From the NCBI GenBank assembly GCA_038276395.1, contig JBBQAA010000074.1, forward strand, positions 142,578 to 206,577: 64,000 nt of DNA, given 5' to 3'. Shown here piece after piece: positions 1-7,429 of this stretch. This stretch comes from JBBQAA01 sp038276395 (lineage in GTDB: Bacteria; Actinomycetota; Thermoleophilia; Solirubrobacterales; Solirubrobacteraceae). Under the pieces are notes generated by a model. It did no database searches, had not been told where the DNA came from, and worked only from the letters and a program-made list of their open reading frames with translations. Both the position numbers and the translations under genes were made by a program. Numbering within the stretch: position 1 is the first letter of the stretch; the number at the start of each line of letters is the position of its first letter.

Positions 1-827
1 AGCGGAGCCTCCCCCGCCCCCGCCACCGTGGTCAGGGCCGCCGCGACCTCGGAGGTCGAGCGGTCGAAGGAGGACCCGGTCACCGCCTCGGCGGGCGCCG
101 CGCCCACCACTCCGGCCAGTTCGCGCAGGTCACCGCGGGCCTCGGCGGGCGCGCGGGGCCGGAAGGCCCTGAGGTCGACGCCGGGCGGCCCGAGCCGGGT
201 CCGTTCCCGCAGGCCGGGCTCGGACACGGCGGCCCACAGGCTCTCGGCCGTGTGCCGGGAGCCAACCAGGACGCCGGTGGCGCCGGCCAGGCCTTCGCGC
301 GCGTAGGGCAGGAAGCGCGGGTGGGGCTTGACCGCGTACTCGAGCGCCGAGCCGTGGACCTTGACGGCGTACGGGATCCCCTCCTCGCCCCCGAGCGCCC
401 GGGCGAGGATCGCGGGGCCGAGCACGAGGTGATTGGCCAGCGCGACATCCGGCCGGGCGCGTGCGACGACGTCGCGGACGGCGGCCACGTTGCGGGCCAC
501 GTAGCCCTCGACCTCGGCCTCGGAGAGCTCCCCCAGCGGCCGGGCGTCGAAGCCCTCGTAGACGTCGGCGACGTAGACGGGGAGGATCCGCCCGATCGGC
601 GGCCGGTAGACCGTGACGCGCGGCGGCTCGCGCCGGACCCGCACGCGCAGCTCGCCGTCCTCCCACTCACCGACCGCGTCGACCCACGGGAGGGCCTCGG
701 GCTCCCGCTCCTGGGCGAGGAGATGGACCTCATGGCCGAGCGCGGCGAGCGCCTGGACGAGCTCGGCGTTGTAGACGTTCGAGCCGGTCCCGCGCAGGAG
801 ATAGCCGTGGAACACGAGCACACGCAC
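1..827 (-). CDS. GT4-family glycosyltransferase, C-terminus beyond the window
   Basis: The minus strand is open from position 827 to the window edge. The N-terminus (VRVLVFHGYLLRGTGSN) is the typical start of a GT-B fold GT4 glycosyltransferase: a first beta strand followed by a glycine-rich loop. The frame has consistent G/C third positions. About 275 residues are visible, covering the acceptor-binding half and the linker, and the nucleotide-sugar domain lies outside. I chose the GTG at 827, just before the first beta strand; no Shine-Dalgarno is visible. The acceptor and sugar cannot be told. It diverges from the zinc-ribbon gene at 857. Confidence 0.75.
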   Translation of the reverse strand, partial: MRVLVFHGYLLRGTGSNVYNAELVQALAALGHEVHLLAQEREPEALPWVDAVGEWEDGELRVRVRREPPRVTVYRPPIGRILPVYVADVYEGFDARPLGELSEAEVEGYVARNVAAVRDVVARARPDVALANHLVLGPAILARALGGEEGIPYAVKVHGSALEYAVKPHPRFLPYAREGLAGATGVLVGSRHTAESLWAAVSEPGLRERTRLGPPGVDLRAFRPRAPAEARGDLRELAGVVGAAPAEAVTGSSFDRSTSEVAAALTTVAGAGEAP

Positions 828-841
828 GCCGGGGGGTCTTG

Positions 842-847
842 TAGCAT
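842..847 (+). promoter_or_regulatory. TAGCAT -10 box for the gene at 857
   Basis: TAGCAT lies 9 nt before the ATG, with no Shine-Dalgarno between. It fits the TAnnnT-plus-short-spacer pattern seen before many start codons in this window. Confidence 0.5.
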
Positions 848-856
848 CCGCGGCCG

Positions 857-1126
857 ATGCGACTGCGTCAGAAGTACCGCATGCGCACTCCCTCCACGGG
901 GCGCGAGGTCGTCCTCGAGGCCGAGCCCGGGCGCGTCTACCGCGACCGCGAGACCGGCGAGGAGCTCGAGGTCGTCGGCCAGCTGCTGCCGCTCGCGCCC
1001 TCCCCCTCCGAGCTGCCCTGGGCGGTCGAGAACCTGCGCTTCTGCACCTGGTGTGACCAGCTCGTGCAGAAGGACCTGAACGACTGCCCGCACTGCGGGC
1101 GGCGGATCGAGGCCGTCGGGAGCTGA
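857..1126 (+). CDS. small zinc-ribbon protein
   Basis: This 89-residue protein begins with a basic, beta-rich segment and ends with a treble-clef or zinc-ribbon signature, CxWC followed 12 residues later by CPHC. The four cysteines could bind one zinc ion. I do not recognise a named family, and no catalytic residues are apparent. Its stop overlaps the ATG of the lipoprotein gene by one base (TGATG), so the two are probably co-transcribed and translationally coupled. Confidence 0.7.
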   Translation: MRLRQKYRMRTPSTGREVVLEAEPGRVYRDRETGEELEVVGQLLPLAPSPSELPWAVENLRFCTWCDQLVQKDLNDCPHCGRRIEAVGS

Positions 1127-1647
1127 TGGCCCCGGTGCGCCGCGCGCTGCCCGCGCTCGCCTCGCTCCTCGCCGGGCTCACGCTCGCCGTCGGCGTGGCC
1201 GCCTGCGGCGGCTCGCAGCCCTCCGCCCACTCCGGGCCGCTCAAGGGCGCGCCGCCGCTGCTGCCCCCGCCGAACATCGGGGGCGCCGCCGCGAGCGGGA
1301 CGGGCACGGACACGACGGGCACGACCACGACCTCGACGACCTCGACGTCCTCCTCGGGCGCGAGCACCGGCACCGGCACCGTGCCGAGCGCGACGGGCGG
1401 CGGGGCCGGTGTCGCGCCGACGACGACGCCCTCCACGGGCGGCACGAGCAGCGGCGGCACGGGCGCGACCGGGGGGACAGGCGGTACCGGCGCCACGGGG
1501 GGGACAGGCGGTACCGGCGCCACGGGGGGTACCGGCGGGACCGGCGGCGCGGGGGCCGGCGGCAACTCGACGACGCCCGCCGCGGGCAGCGGCGGCGGCG
1601 GGGCCGGCACGCAGGCGTTCTGCGCGAGCAACCCCGGCGCCTGCTGA
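1126..1647 (+). CDS. Gly/Thr-rich lipoprotein, possibly prematurely stopped
   Basis: The N-terminus is a lipoprotein signal peptide: a basic start, a hydrophobic core, and a VAAC lipobox with Cys27. After it comes low-complexity Ser/Thr/Gly sequence and glycine-threonine repeats encoded by a perfect 27-bp tandem duplication. This looks like a flexible surface linker rather than an enzyme. The frame ends at TGA 1645-1647, but the same frame continues with coding-like sequence for about 220 bases (see the next entry), so the true protein may once have been longer. Function unknown. Confidence 0.65.
   Translation: MAPVRRALPALASLLAGLTLAVGVAACGGSQPSAHSGPLKGAPPLLPPPNIGGAAASGTGTDTTGTTTTSTTSTSSSGASTGTGTVPSATGGGAGVAPTTTPSTGGTSSGGTGATGGTGGTGATGGTGGTGATGGTGGTGGAGAGGNSTTPAAGSGGGGAGTQAFCASNPGAC
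1472..1525 (+). repeat. perfect 27-bp tandem duplication
   Basis: Two adjacent identical 27-bp units, 1472-1498 and 1499-1525, encode part of the glycine-threonine repeat of the lipoprotein. A partial third unit follows. The 27-bp length preserves the reading frame, so copy number can vary without a frameshift. Confidence 0.8.
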
Positions 1648-1932
1648 GCAACCCCCCCGGCGCCCGTCAAGCCCGGCTCGCCCTCGGCCCTCGTCCGCGA
1701 CTTCTGGGACCAGCTCGCGGCGACGTCCGTCCCGAGCGAGGCGCTCGGGACGCTGCCCGCCTTCCTGCGCCGGCGCCTCGAGCTCGAGGAGGTCGCCTAC
1801 TTCAAGGCCAGCGCCGGGCTCGGGCCGGTGACGCTGCGGCGCACGACGCGTGCCCGGCTTCAGGAGATCCGGGGCCGCCCACCTTCCTGTCCGCGAGCTA
1901 TGTCGTCGCGCCCGGCCGGTCCGAGCGCCTGA
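1648..1932 (+). pseudogene. decayed coding sequence downstream of the lipoprotein stop
   Basis: In the same frame as the lipoprotein, immediately after its TGA, about 75 codons up to about 1873 have almost exclusively G or C at the third position and encode a plausible segment (for example SALVRDFWDQLAATSV). After about 1873 the G/C-third frame shifts to the next frame up to about 1944 (PPTFLSASYVVAPG), then shifts again into the HD-GYP frame. This reads as one or two genes broken by a stop and small indels, or as assembly error. No family recognised. Confidence 0.5.
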
Positions 1933-2626
1933 GCGTCGGGCGCTGTGGCGCGCCTCGCTCGCGGAGCTGCTCGCCGTCCTCGGCCTCGAGGGCGGGCAAG
2001 ACGCACCCCGAGGGGCCTACGGGGCGATCCCGCTGTGGCGGGGCGGCCGGCTGCGCCGCCGTCCAGGCCCTGGCCGCCGCGTCTTCCTCGCCTCGGCCGT
2101 CGCCGGCGCCCTCGGGCTTGGTGCGCGGGCCCTCGAGCAGGTCGAGCGGGCCGCGCTCCTGCACGACGTCGGCAAGGTGGCGACCCCCGCCGAGCTCCTC
2201 CACAAGGACGGCCCGCTCGACGCGCACGAGTGGAAGATAATGCGCGAGCACCCGGTGATCGGCGAGCGGATCCTCCGCCGCACGCCGGAGCTCACCGACA
2301 TCGCCCCGATCGTCCGCCACGAGCACGAGCGCTGGGACGGCGGCGGCTACCCGGACGGCATCGCCGGGAGCGCGATCCCCGTCGGCGCGCGGATCATCCT
2401 CGCCTGCGACGCCTACAACGCGATGATCACCGAGCGCCCCTACCGGCGGCCGATGAGCCGCGAGAACGCCTGCGCCGAGCTGCGCGAGAACGCCGGCACG
2501 CAGTTCGACCCGGAGATCGTCGAGGCGCTGCTCGGCGTGCTCGCGCCCGCGCGTGCTCGCTACCTGATCGGGTTCTGCTTGGGGTCGTACTTGCGCCTGG
2601 GCGTGGGCACGATCGTCACGCGGTAG
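1850..2626 (+). CDS. HD-GYP domain protein, N-terminal part doubtful
   Basis: From about residue 85 the protein is a recognisable HD-GYP domain: the HD pair in LLHDVGK, the HEHERWDGGGYPDG segment that names the family, and the following DAYNAMITERPYR. HD-GYP proteins are usually cyclic-di-GMP phosphodiesterases. The first 40 or so residues are probably not native, because third-position bias indicates another frame upstream, and the usual N-terminal helix with its conserved His is missing. The last 22 codons overlap the convergent gene ending at 2560. Likely a decayed or truncated regulator. Confidence 0.55.
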   Translation: MPGFRRSGAAHLPVRELCRRARPVRAPERRALWRASLAELLAVLGLEGGQDAPRGAYGAIPLWRGGRLRRRPGPGRRVFLASAVAGALGLGARALEQVERAALLHDVGKVATPAELLHKDGPLDAHEWKIMREHPVIGERILRRTPELTDIAPIVRHEHERWDGGGYPDGIAGSAIPVGARIILACDAYNAMITERPYRRPMSRENACAELRENAGTQFDPEIVEALLGVLAPARARYLIGFCLGSYLRLGVGTIVTR

Positions 2627-3279
2627 GTCATGCGCTGGGTCGTGTAGGTGCAGCGGAAGAACGAGGAGGCCTTGAGCGCCCCGAGCGCGGTCTGGGGCGC
2701 GTTGTCGTTGCAGGAGCCCGACGGGCGGCTGGCCTGCCACTGATCGCTCGTGCCGAGCCCGACCGCGAGCACGGGCGCCCACGTGGGCACCGTCAGCGCG
2801 ACGACGTCGCCCCGGTGGACGATCACCGACCGGCGCAGCGCAAAGGTCACGGTCGTGCCGAAGTAGGGCTGCAGGTGGTAGGCCGAGCCCTCGTTGACGA
2901 CCACAAGCGAGGACGGCGGGTGGGGATGGCGGCGGGTCTTCCGCGCCCGCACGGGCCGCAGGACGGTCAGCCGCACGCGGGGAGTCCCGCCGTAGTTCGC
3001 GTTGAAGTAGTGGATGATCTTCTTCGTCATGTCCCCCACGCGGAGCGTGAAGGCGACGATCCGTCCGTTGTGGCGGACCGTGTACGGGCTCCTGATCGCG
3101 CCCGAGCGGACCTGGTAGGCCGTCGTGCGGGTGACGACGCGGCAGGTGTCCTTGGGCGGGCAGCTCGGCGGCGGATCGTCCCGCGTGACGCCCAGCTCAT
3201 CGAGGCGGGCGAGCGCCGCGCCGGGGACCAGGAGAGCCGCGAGGACGAACAGGGACGTGAGCAGGGGAAAGCGACGCAT
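2560..3279 (-). CDS. secreted protein of unknown function
   Basis: This 239-residue protein begins with a clear Sec signal peptide (basic start, hydrophobic core, ALA-type cleavage site near residue 24). The mature part is beta-rich with a few cysteines (the PPPSCPPKDTC region and later a QTALG...FFRC stretch) and no recognised catalytic motif. It is monocistronic, preceded by a TATCCT box. The C-terminal end overlaps the end of the HD-GYP frame by 67 bp, convergently. I do not recognise the family. Confidence 0.65.
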   Translation of the reverse strand: MRRFPLLTSLFVLAALLVPGAALARLDELGVTRDDPPPSCPPKDTCRVVTRTTAYQVRSGAIRSPYTVRHNGRIVAFTLRVGDMTKKIIHYFNANYGGTPRVRLTVLRPVRARKTRRHPHPPSSLVVVNEGSAYHLQPYFGTTVTFALRRSVIVHRGDVVALTVPTWAPVLAVGLGTSDQWQASRPSGSCNDNAPQTALGALKASSFFRCTYTTQRMTYRVTIVPTPRRKYDPKQNPIR

Positions 3280-3288
3280 GACTCAGGG

Positions 3289-3294
3289 AGGATA
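3289..3294 (-). promoter_or_regulatory. TATCCT -10 box for the gene starting at 3279
   Basis: On the minus strand TATCCT ends 9 nt before the ATG at 3279, matching the window-wide near-leaderless pattern. Confidence 0.5.
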
Positions 3295-3315
3295 GGCCGC
3301 GGCCGGGGCGCGCGG

Positions 3316-4098
3316 TCAGTTGCCGCTGAAACGAGCGCTGTCCGGGCCGTCCGCGAGGAAGGACTTGACGGCGCGCGGAAGGTCCTCGGTGTCCCACAGG
3401 GACCCGGCCGATCGCGCGGTCACGGCGTTCGCGGCGTCGACCCCGCCCTCGAGGTAGGCGCGCAGGATCTCCTTGGTGGCGGCGTGCGCGCGGGTCGGCC
3501 CGGCGGCGAGCCGCTCGGCGAAGGTGCGGGAGCGCTCGGCGAACTCGGCGTCGGGGTAGACGCGGTTGACGACGTCCCAGCGCTCGAGCGTGGCGGCGTC
3601 GAACAGGCCGCCGGTCATGACGAACTCCCGCGCGCGCCCCGTACCCGCGCGCTCGGCCAGCCGCTGGGTCCCGCCCATGGCCGGCGTGAGCCCCACGCGG
3701 GCCTCGACGAGGCCGAACCGAGCGCCCTCGGCGGCGAGCAGGATGTCGCAGGCCATGGCCAGCTCGAAGCCCCACGTCAGGCAGAGCGCATGGGCGGCGA
3801 GGACGGTCGGGCAGGGCAGGCGCTCGACCGTGTCGGCGACCTCGATGAGCTCGGCGAAGTAGCGCTCGGCCTCCTTGGGCGAGCCCATCGAGTCGAACTC
3901 GTGGACGTCGACGCCGCCGGTGAAGACCCTTCCCTCGGCGCGAAAGAGGACGGCGCGGGGGCGTTCGCCCGCGAGGTCGCCGACCGCGGCCTTCAGGCCC
4001 GCGGCCAGGCGGGCGTCGAACAGGTTGACGGGCGGGGAGTCGAACGTGACGACGGCGAGGCCGGAGTCCTCGCGGATGAGGGTGACGGCGTCGCTCAC
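3316..4098 (-). CDS. enoyl-CoA hydratase/isomerase (crotonase) family protein
   Basis: At 260 residues this is the standard length for a crotonase. The oxyanion-hole region is FTGGVDVHEF (about residues 59-68) and the second is WGFELAMACD (about 109-118). A glutamate at about 132, in the VEARVGLTP segment before GGTQRL, sits where enoyl-CoA hydratases carry one catalytic acid. It probably acts on an acyl-CoA thioester, as hydratase or isomerase, in fatty-acid or amino-acid breakdown; the substrate is not predictable. The GTG start overlaps the stop of the HIT gene (GTGA), so the two form an operon. Confidence 0.9.
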   Translation of the reverse strand: MSDAVTLIREDSGLAVVTFDSPPVNLFDARLAAGLKAAVGDLAGERPRAVLFRAEGRVFTGGVDVHEFDSMGSPKEAERYFAELIEVADTVERLPCPTVLAAHALCLTWGFELAMACDILLAAEGARFGLVEARVGLTPAMGGTQRLAERAGTGRAREFVMTGGLFDAATLERWDVVNRVYPDAEFAERSRTFAERLAAGPTRAHAATKEILRAYLEGGVDAANAVTARSAGSLWDTEDLPRAVKSFLADGPDSARFSGN

Positions 4099-4505
4099 CC
4101 GGCGAGCTCCCTGCCGGCGGCGGCGATCTCGTCCGGGTCGCCCTTCTCGGGGACCCAGGGCAGGCGCAGCGGGTCGCCCTCGTAGCGGGGGATGACGTGG
4201 ATGTGGAAGTGGAAGACGGTCTGCCAGGCGGGGGCGCCGCAGGCATTCAGGAGGTTGACACCGTCGGCGCCGAAGGTCTCCCGCATGCGGCGAGCGAGCC
4301 GCTGGGCGGCCCGGCTCGTGTGCGCGAGGTCCTCGGGATCGATCTCCAGGAGGTCCTTCGCGTGGCGCTTGGGGATGACGAGCGCGTGGCCGCGCGTGGC
4401 CGGCGCGATGTCCATGAAGGCGACGGTGTGCTCGTCCTCGTCGACCTTGGCGGCGGGGCCATCGCCGGCGGCGATGGCGCAGAAGATGCAGTCCACGTCG
4501 GCCAT
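4095..4505 (-). CDS. HIT family nucleotide-binding protein
   Basis: The C-terminal histidine triad is HFHIHV at residues 99-104. The N-terminal CIFC pair plus a later His form the zinc site common in HIT hydrolases. At 136 residues it matches Hint-like proteins, which hydrolyse nucleoside phosphoramidates or dinucleoside polyphosphates. It is the first gene of a two-gene operon with the crotonase. The exact substrate is unknown. Confidence 0.9.
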   Translation of the reverse strand: MADVDCIFCAIAAGDGPAAKVDEDEHTVAFMDIAPATRGHALVIPKRHAKDLLEIDPEDLAHTSRAAQRLARRMRETFGADGVNLLNACGAPAWQTVFHFHIHVIPRYEGDPLRLPWVPEKGDPDEIAAAGRELAG

Positions 4506-4512
4506 GGCCGGC

Positions 4513-4518
4513 AGGCTA
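4513..4518 (-). promoter_or_regulatory. TAGCCT -10 box for the HIT gene
   Basis: TAGCCT on the minus strand is followed by a 7-nt spacer and the ATG at 4505. No Shine-Dalgarno is visible. Confidence 0.5.
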
Positions 4519-4623
4519 CTCGGGCCGCCTTTTCAAACGACCGCCTGGAGGGACCACGCGGCCGCCGCCCGAGCCGCGCCGCCGGTACCCGGACGGCCCT
4601 GGGCAAGCCCGGCTCGCTTCGCC

Positions 4624-4950
4624 TCAGCGCCCGAGCCGCCGCCGCGACCGGCCCCGCGGGAGGCCCGCGTTCAGCATCACCGCGCGATCCTCGGCCTCCG
4701 CGCGCGCCTCGGCCAGGCGCTCGGAGAACGCGGTGCTCTCCAGCCCGCACGGGATCCGCGCGATCTCGATCCGCGCCTGGCCGGTGCGGCGCAGGCCCAC
4801 GGAGATCTCCCCGGAGCGGGTCGAGCGCTCGTTGAGCCGCCAACCGGCGCGCAGGCGGCGGCGCGCCGCGCGGGCGGCGAGGCCGGCGAGCACCGCCCCG
4901 GTCAGGAGCAGCGCGAGGAACAGGATGAGGATCGCCTCGGCGCCGCTCAC
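4624..4950 (-). CDS. small single-pass membrane protein
   Basis: The protein has about 108 residues: one N-terminal hydrophobic helix (ILILFLALLLTGAVLAGLAA) followed by a basic, Arg-rich cytoplasmic part. I prefer the GTG at 4950 because it forms a GTGA overlap with the CCA-transferase stop, the coupling used throughout this operon; an ATG four codons upstream is the alternative. No named family recognised. It is the last gene of the glmS operon. Confidence 0.55.
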   Translation of the reverse strand: MSGAEAILILFLALLLTGAVLAGLAARAARRRLRAGWRLNERSTRSGEISVGLRRTGQARIEIARIPCGLESTAFSERLAEARAEAEDRAVMLNAGLPRGRSRRRLGR

Positions 4951-6335
4951 CGCGCGAGCCACCTGCGCGCGTGGGCGATCGCCTCATCGCGGGTCTCGAT
5001 CTCCCCCGCGTAGCGCGCGGCCTCGAGCTCGGCCAGCAGCGGGCCGAGCTCCGGACCGGGCCGGATCCTCAGCGCCCGCGCGAGCTCGTCGCCCCGCAGC
5101 AACGGGGCCGCGCCCGGCTGGAACGCGCGCGCGGCGGCGAGCAGCCCGCGGGCGAGGGCGAGATGTCGCGCGATCGCCGGCTCCGCGTTCCGCCCCCGGG
5201 TGGCCAGGCGGTCGGCCACCGTGAGCAGGGTCACGTCCGCCGTCACGGGCACCGTCGCGCTCAGGTACTCGTGGACCGCGCGCGGGGGCAGCGGCTGCGC
5301 GTGGACGAGGAAGCCGAGGCGGAGGTGGTGGCGGGCGAGCTCGCCCACGTGGGCCGCCAGACGCTCGCTCGAGCGCAGCCGCCGCAGCACCGCGGCGGCC
5401 AGCACCGCTCCCTCGGCGTCGTGGCCGGGAAAGCCGACCCTGCCGTTCGGGAAGACCCGGCGCGTCAGCGGCTTGGCCGCGTCGTGCAGCAGCGCGCCGA
5501 GGCGGAGCGCGCCACCCCGCGTCAGGCCGTCGGCCAGCGGCTCGGCGAGGAGCGGCGCGACGCGCCCGCCCTCGACGCCGAGGACGGCCTCCGGGTCGCG
5601 CTCGAGCGCCACCGCCCGCTCGAGCACCTCGAGCGTGTGGCCCCAGACGTCGCGGTGGTGGTAGACGCCCTGGCCGACGCCCTTGAGCGCCTCGAGCTCG
5701 GGCAGCACCGAGCCGATCAGCCCGAGCGCATCGGTCAGCCGCACCCCCGCCGCCGGGTCGGGAGCGGCGATGATCCGCTTCAGCTCGGCGAAGATCCGCT
5801 CGGGCGAGGCGCGCAGGACCTCGCCGGCGTGGGCCCGGACCTGCGCGGCCGTGTCCGGCTCGACCGTGAGCCCGAGCTCGGTGGCCAGGCGCGCGGCGCG
5901 CAGCGTGCGCAGCGGATCGTCGGCCAGCGCCCGCGGGCCGACCACGCGCAGGCGCCGCGCGGCCAGGTCCTCCCGGCCGCCGAACGGATCGACGACGGCG
6001 CCCGGCTCGGCCAGCGGCGCGGCCATGGCGTTCACGGTGAAGTCCCGCCGCGCCAGATCGTCGGCGAGCGTTCCCGCCAGGGGGGAGAGATCCGTCTGCC
6101 AGGACTGTCCGCGGCCGACCACCCGCCAGGCGCCGAAGGCCTCGGAGAGCGGGAAGGCCGTGCCCCGCCCGGCGGCGGCCACCGCGCGCGCCGCCTCCCC
6201 CACGTCGCCGGCCACCACGAGGTCGAGGTCGTCGGTCTCCCGGCCGAGCAGCCCGTCGCGCACCGTGCCGCCGACGAGGTAGGCCTCCCGCCCGGCGAGC
6301 CCGGCGCGCACCGCGTCGCGCGCGGCGGCGCTCAC
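4947..6335 (-). CDS. CCA tRNA nucleotidyltransferase/poly(A) polymerase family, with HD domain
   Basis: The head domain has the class II signature VGGTVRD (21-27), followed by the catalytic DLD (36-38) and the RRDFTVNAM motif near 96-104. A tail HD domain is marked by LLHDAAKP near 283-290. The family adds or repairs the 3' CCA of tRNAs from CTP and ATP. The 462-residue length and HD tail fit actinobacterial CCA-adding enzymes; a poly(A) polymerase role cannot be excluded from sequence alone. The GTG start at 6335 overlaps the alr stop (GTGA). Confidence 0.9.
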   Translation of the reverse strand: MSAAARDAVRAGLAGREAYLVGGTVRDGLLGRETDDLDLVVAGDVGEAARAVAAAGRGTAFPLSEAFGAWRVVGRGQSWQTDLSPLAGTLADDLARRDFTVNAMAAPLAEPGAVVDPFGGREDLAARRLRVVGPRALADDPLRTLRAARLATELGLTVEPDTAAQVRAHAGEVLRASPERIFAELKRIIAAPDPAAGVRLTDALGLIGSVLPELEALKGVGQGVYHHRDVWGHTLEVLERAVALERDPEAVLGVEGGRVAPLLAEPLADGLTRGGALRLGALLHDAAKPLTRRVFPNGRVGFPGHDAEGAVLAAAVLRRLRSSERLAAHVGELARHHLRLGFLVHAQPLPPRAVHEYLSATVPVTADVTLLTVADRLATRGRNAEPAIARHLALARGLLAAARAFQPGAAPLLRGDELARALRIRPGPELGPLLAELEAARYAGEIETRDEAIAHARRWLAR

Positions 6336-7426
6336 AGCTCGGCGCCGTCCCGGTGGTGGACGCGGGGTACGCGGGCCGAGAGCCCGCAGGTGATCTCGTA
6401 GTTGATCGTGCCGATGCGCTCGGCGAGCTCCTCCGCGCTCTGCCCGCCGCCGATGAAGAGCGCCTCCTGCCCGATCCGGACGTCGGCGTCGAGCCCGACG
6501 TCTACCGTGATGTTGTCCATCGAGACCGTCCCGGCGAGGGGGAAGCGGCGTCCGCCGATCACGACATCCGCGTTATTGGAGAACGCGCGCCGCACGCCGT
6601 CCGCGTAGCCCACGGGCAGCGTGGCGATCCGGGTCGGCGCCACGGCGATGAACGAGCGCCCGTAGCCGGCGGATTCCCCCGCCGCGGCGGGCTTGACGGC
6701 CGCCACCCACGTCGCGAGCCCGAGCGCGGGCTCGAGCTCCTGCTCGGCAGGATCGAGCCCGAAGGGATCCATGCCGTAGAGCGCGATGCCGCAGCGGACG
6801 AGATCGAAGTGGCTGGAGGCCTCTCGCAGCGTGGCCGCCGAGTTCGCGGCGTGGACGACGATCCCCGGATGGCGTGCGCGCAGCCGCTCGGCCCACGGGC
6901 TGAAGCGCACGAGCTGGAGTGCCATGAACTCCGGATCCTCGTCGGCCGTGGCGAAGTGGGTCATCGCCCCGGCGAGCACGAGATCCTCGCGGGCGGCCAC
7001 CGCCGCCGCCGTCCGGTCGGCCTCCTCCGGGTCGCGGGTGCCGAAGCGGCCCATCCCGGTGTCGAGCTTCACGTGCACGCGCAGGCCGGGCGGGAGCGAG
7101 GCGATCCACTCCGGCCGCCAGGCGACGACGTCGGCCCCCGCGCCCGCCGCCAGCGCCAGCTCCGCGGGCGCGAGCGCGCCCATGACGACGAGCCGGGCGC
7201 CGACCCCTTCCGCGCGGAGCTCCGCCGCCTCCCGGGCCGTGGCCACGAACAGCCAGCTCGCGCCGCCCGCCAGCGCGGCCCGGGCGCAGGGTGCCGCGCC
7301 GTGCCCGTAGCCGTCGGCCTTGACCACGGCACCGAGCGCGGCGCCGCCCGCGAGAGTGCGGCCCAGGCGCGCGGCGTTCCGCTCGATCGCCGCGACGTTC
7401 ACGCGCGCGACCGCGCGTTGCGGCAA
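6332..7426 (-). CDS. alr: alanine racemase
   Basis: This 364-residue PLP enzyme interconverts L- and D-alanine for peptidoglycan. The PLP lysine is Lys36 in AVVKADGYGHG and the second catalytic base is the Tyr near 255 in SAGYGRSF. The C-terminal barrel holds the substrate-contacting SMDN segment. The start appears to be a TTG at 7426, three bases after the stop of nnr; a GTG a few codons downstream is an alternative. It sits in the glmS-acpS-nnr-alr order common in actinobacteria. Confidence 0.95.
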   Translation of the reverse strand: MPQRAVARVNVAAIERNAARLGRTLAGGAALGAVVKADGYGHGAAPCARAALAGGASWLFVATAREAAELRAEGVGARLVVMGALAPAELALAAGAGADVVAWRPEWIASLPPGLRVHVKLDTGMGRFGTRDPEEADRTAAAVAAREDLVLAGAMTHFATADEDPEFMALQLVRFSPWAERLRARHPGIVVHAANSAATLREASSHFDLVRCGIALYGMDPFGLDPAEQELEPALGLATWVAAVKPAAAGESAGYGRSFIAVAPTRIATLPVGYADGVRRAFSNNADVVIGGRRFPLAGTVSMDNITVDVGLDADVRIGQEALFIGGGQSAEELAERIGTINYEITCGLSARVPRVHHRDGAEL

Positions 7427-7429
7427 CGC

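Noticed and set aside
80..1093. 337-codon minus-strand open frame with ATG
   Set aside because: Its protein is low-complexity Arg/Ser/Pro text. The frame next to it encodes a glycosyltransferase from 827, and the zinc-ribbon gene covers the rest.
1472..1525. CRISPR-like direct repeats
   Set aside because: The units are directly adjacent without spacers, in frame, and encode Gly/Thr repeats.
1645..1647. TGA as selenocysteine codon or programmed readthrough
   Set aside because: No SECIS-like hairpin or Sec protein family is seen. A disabling mutation or sequencing error is simpler.
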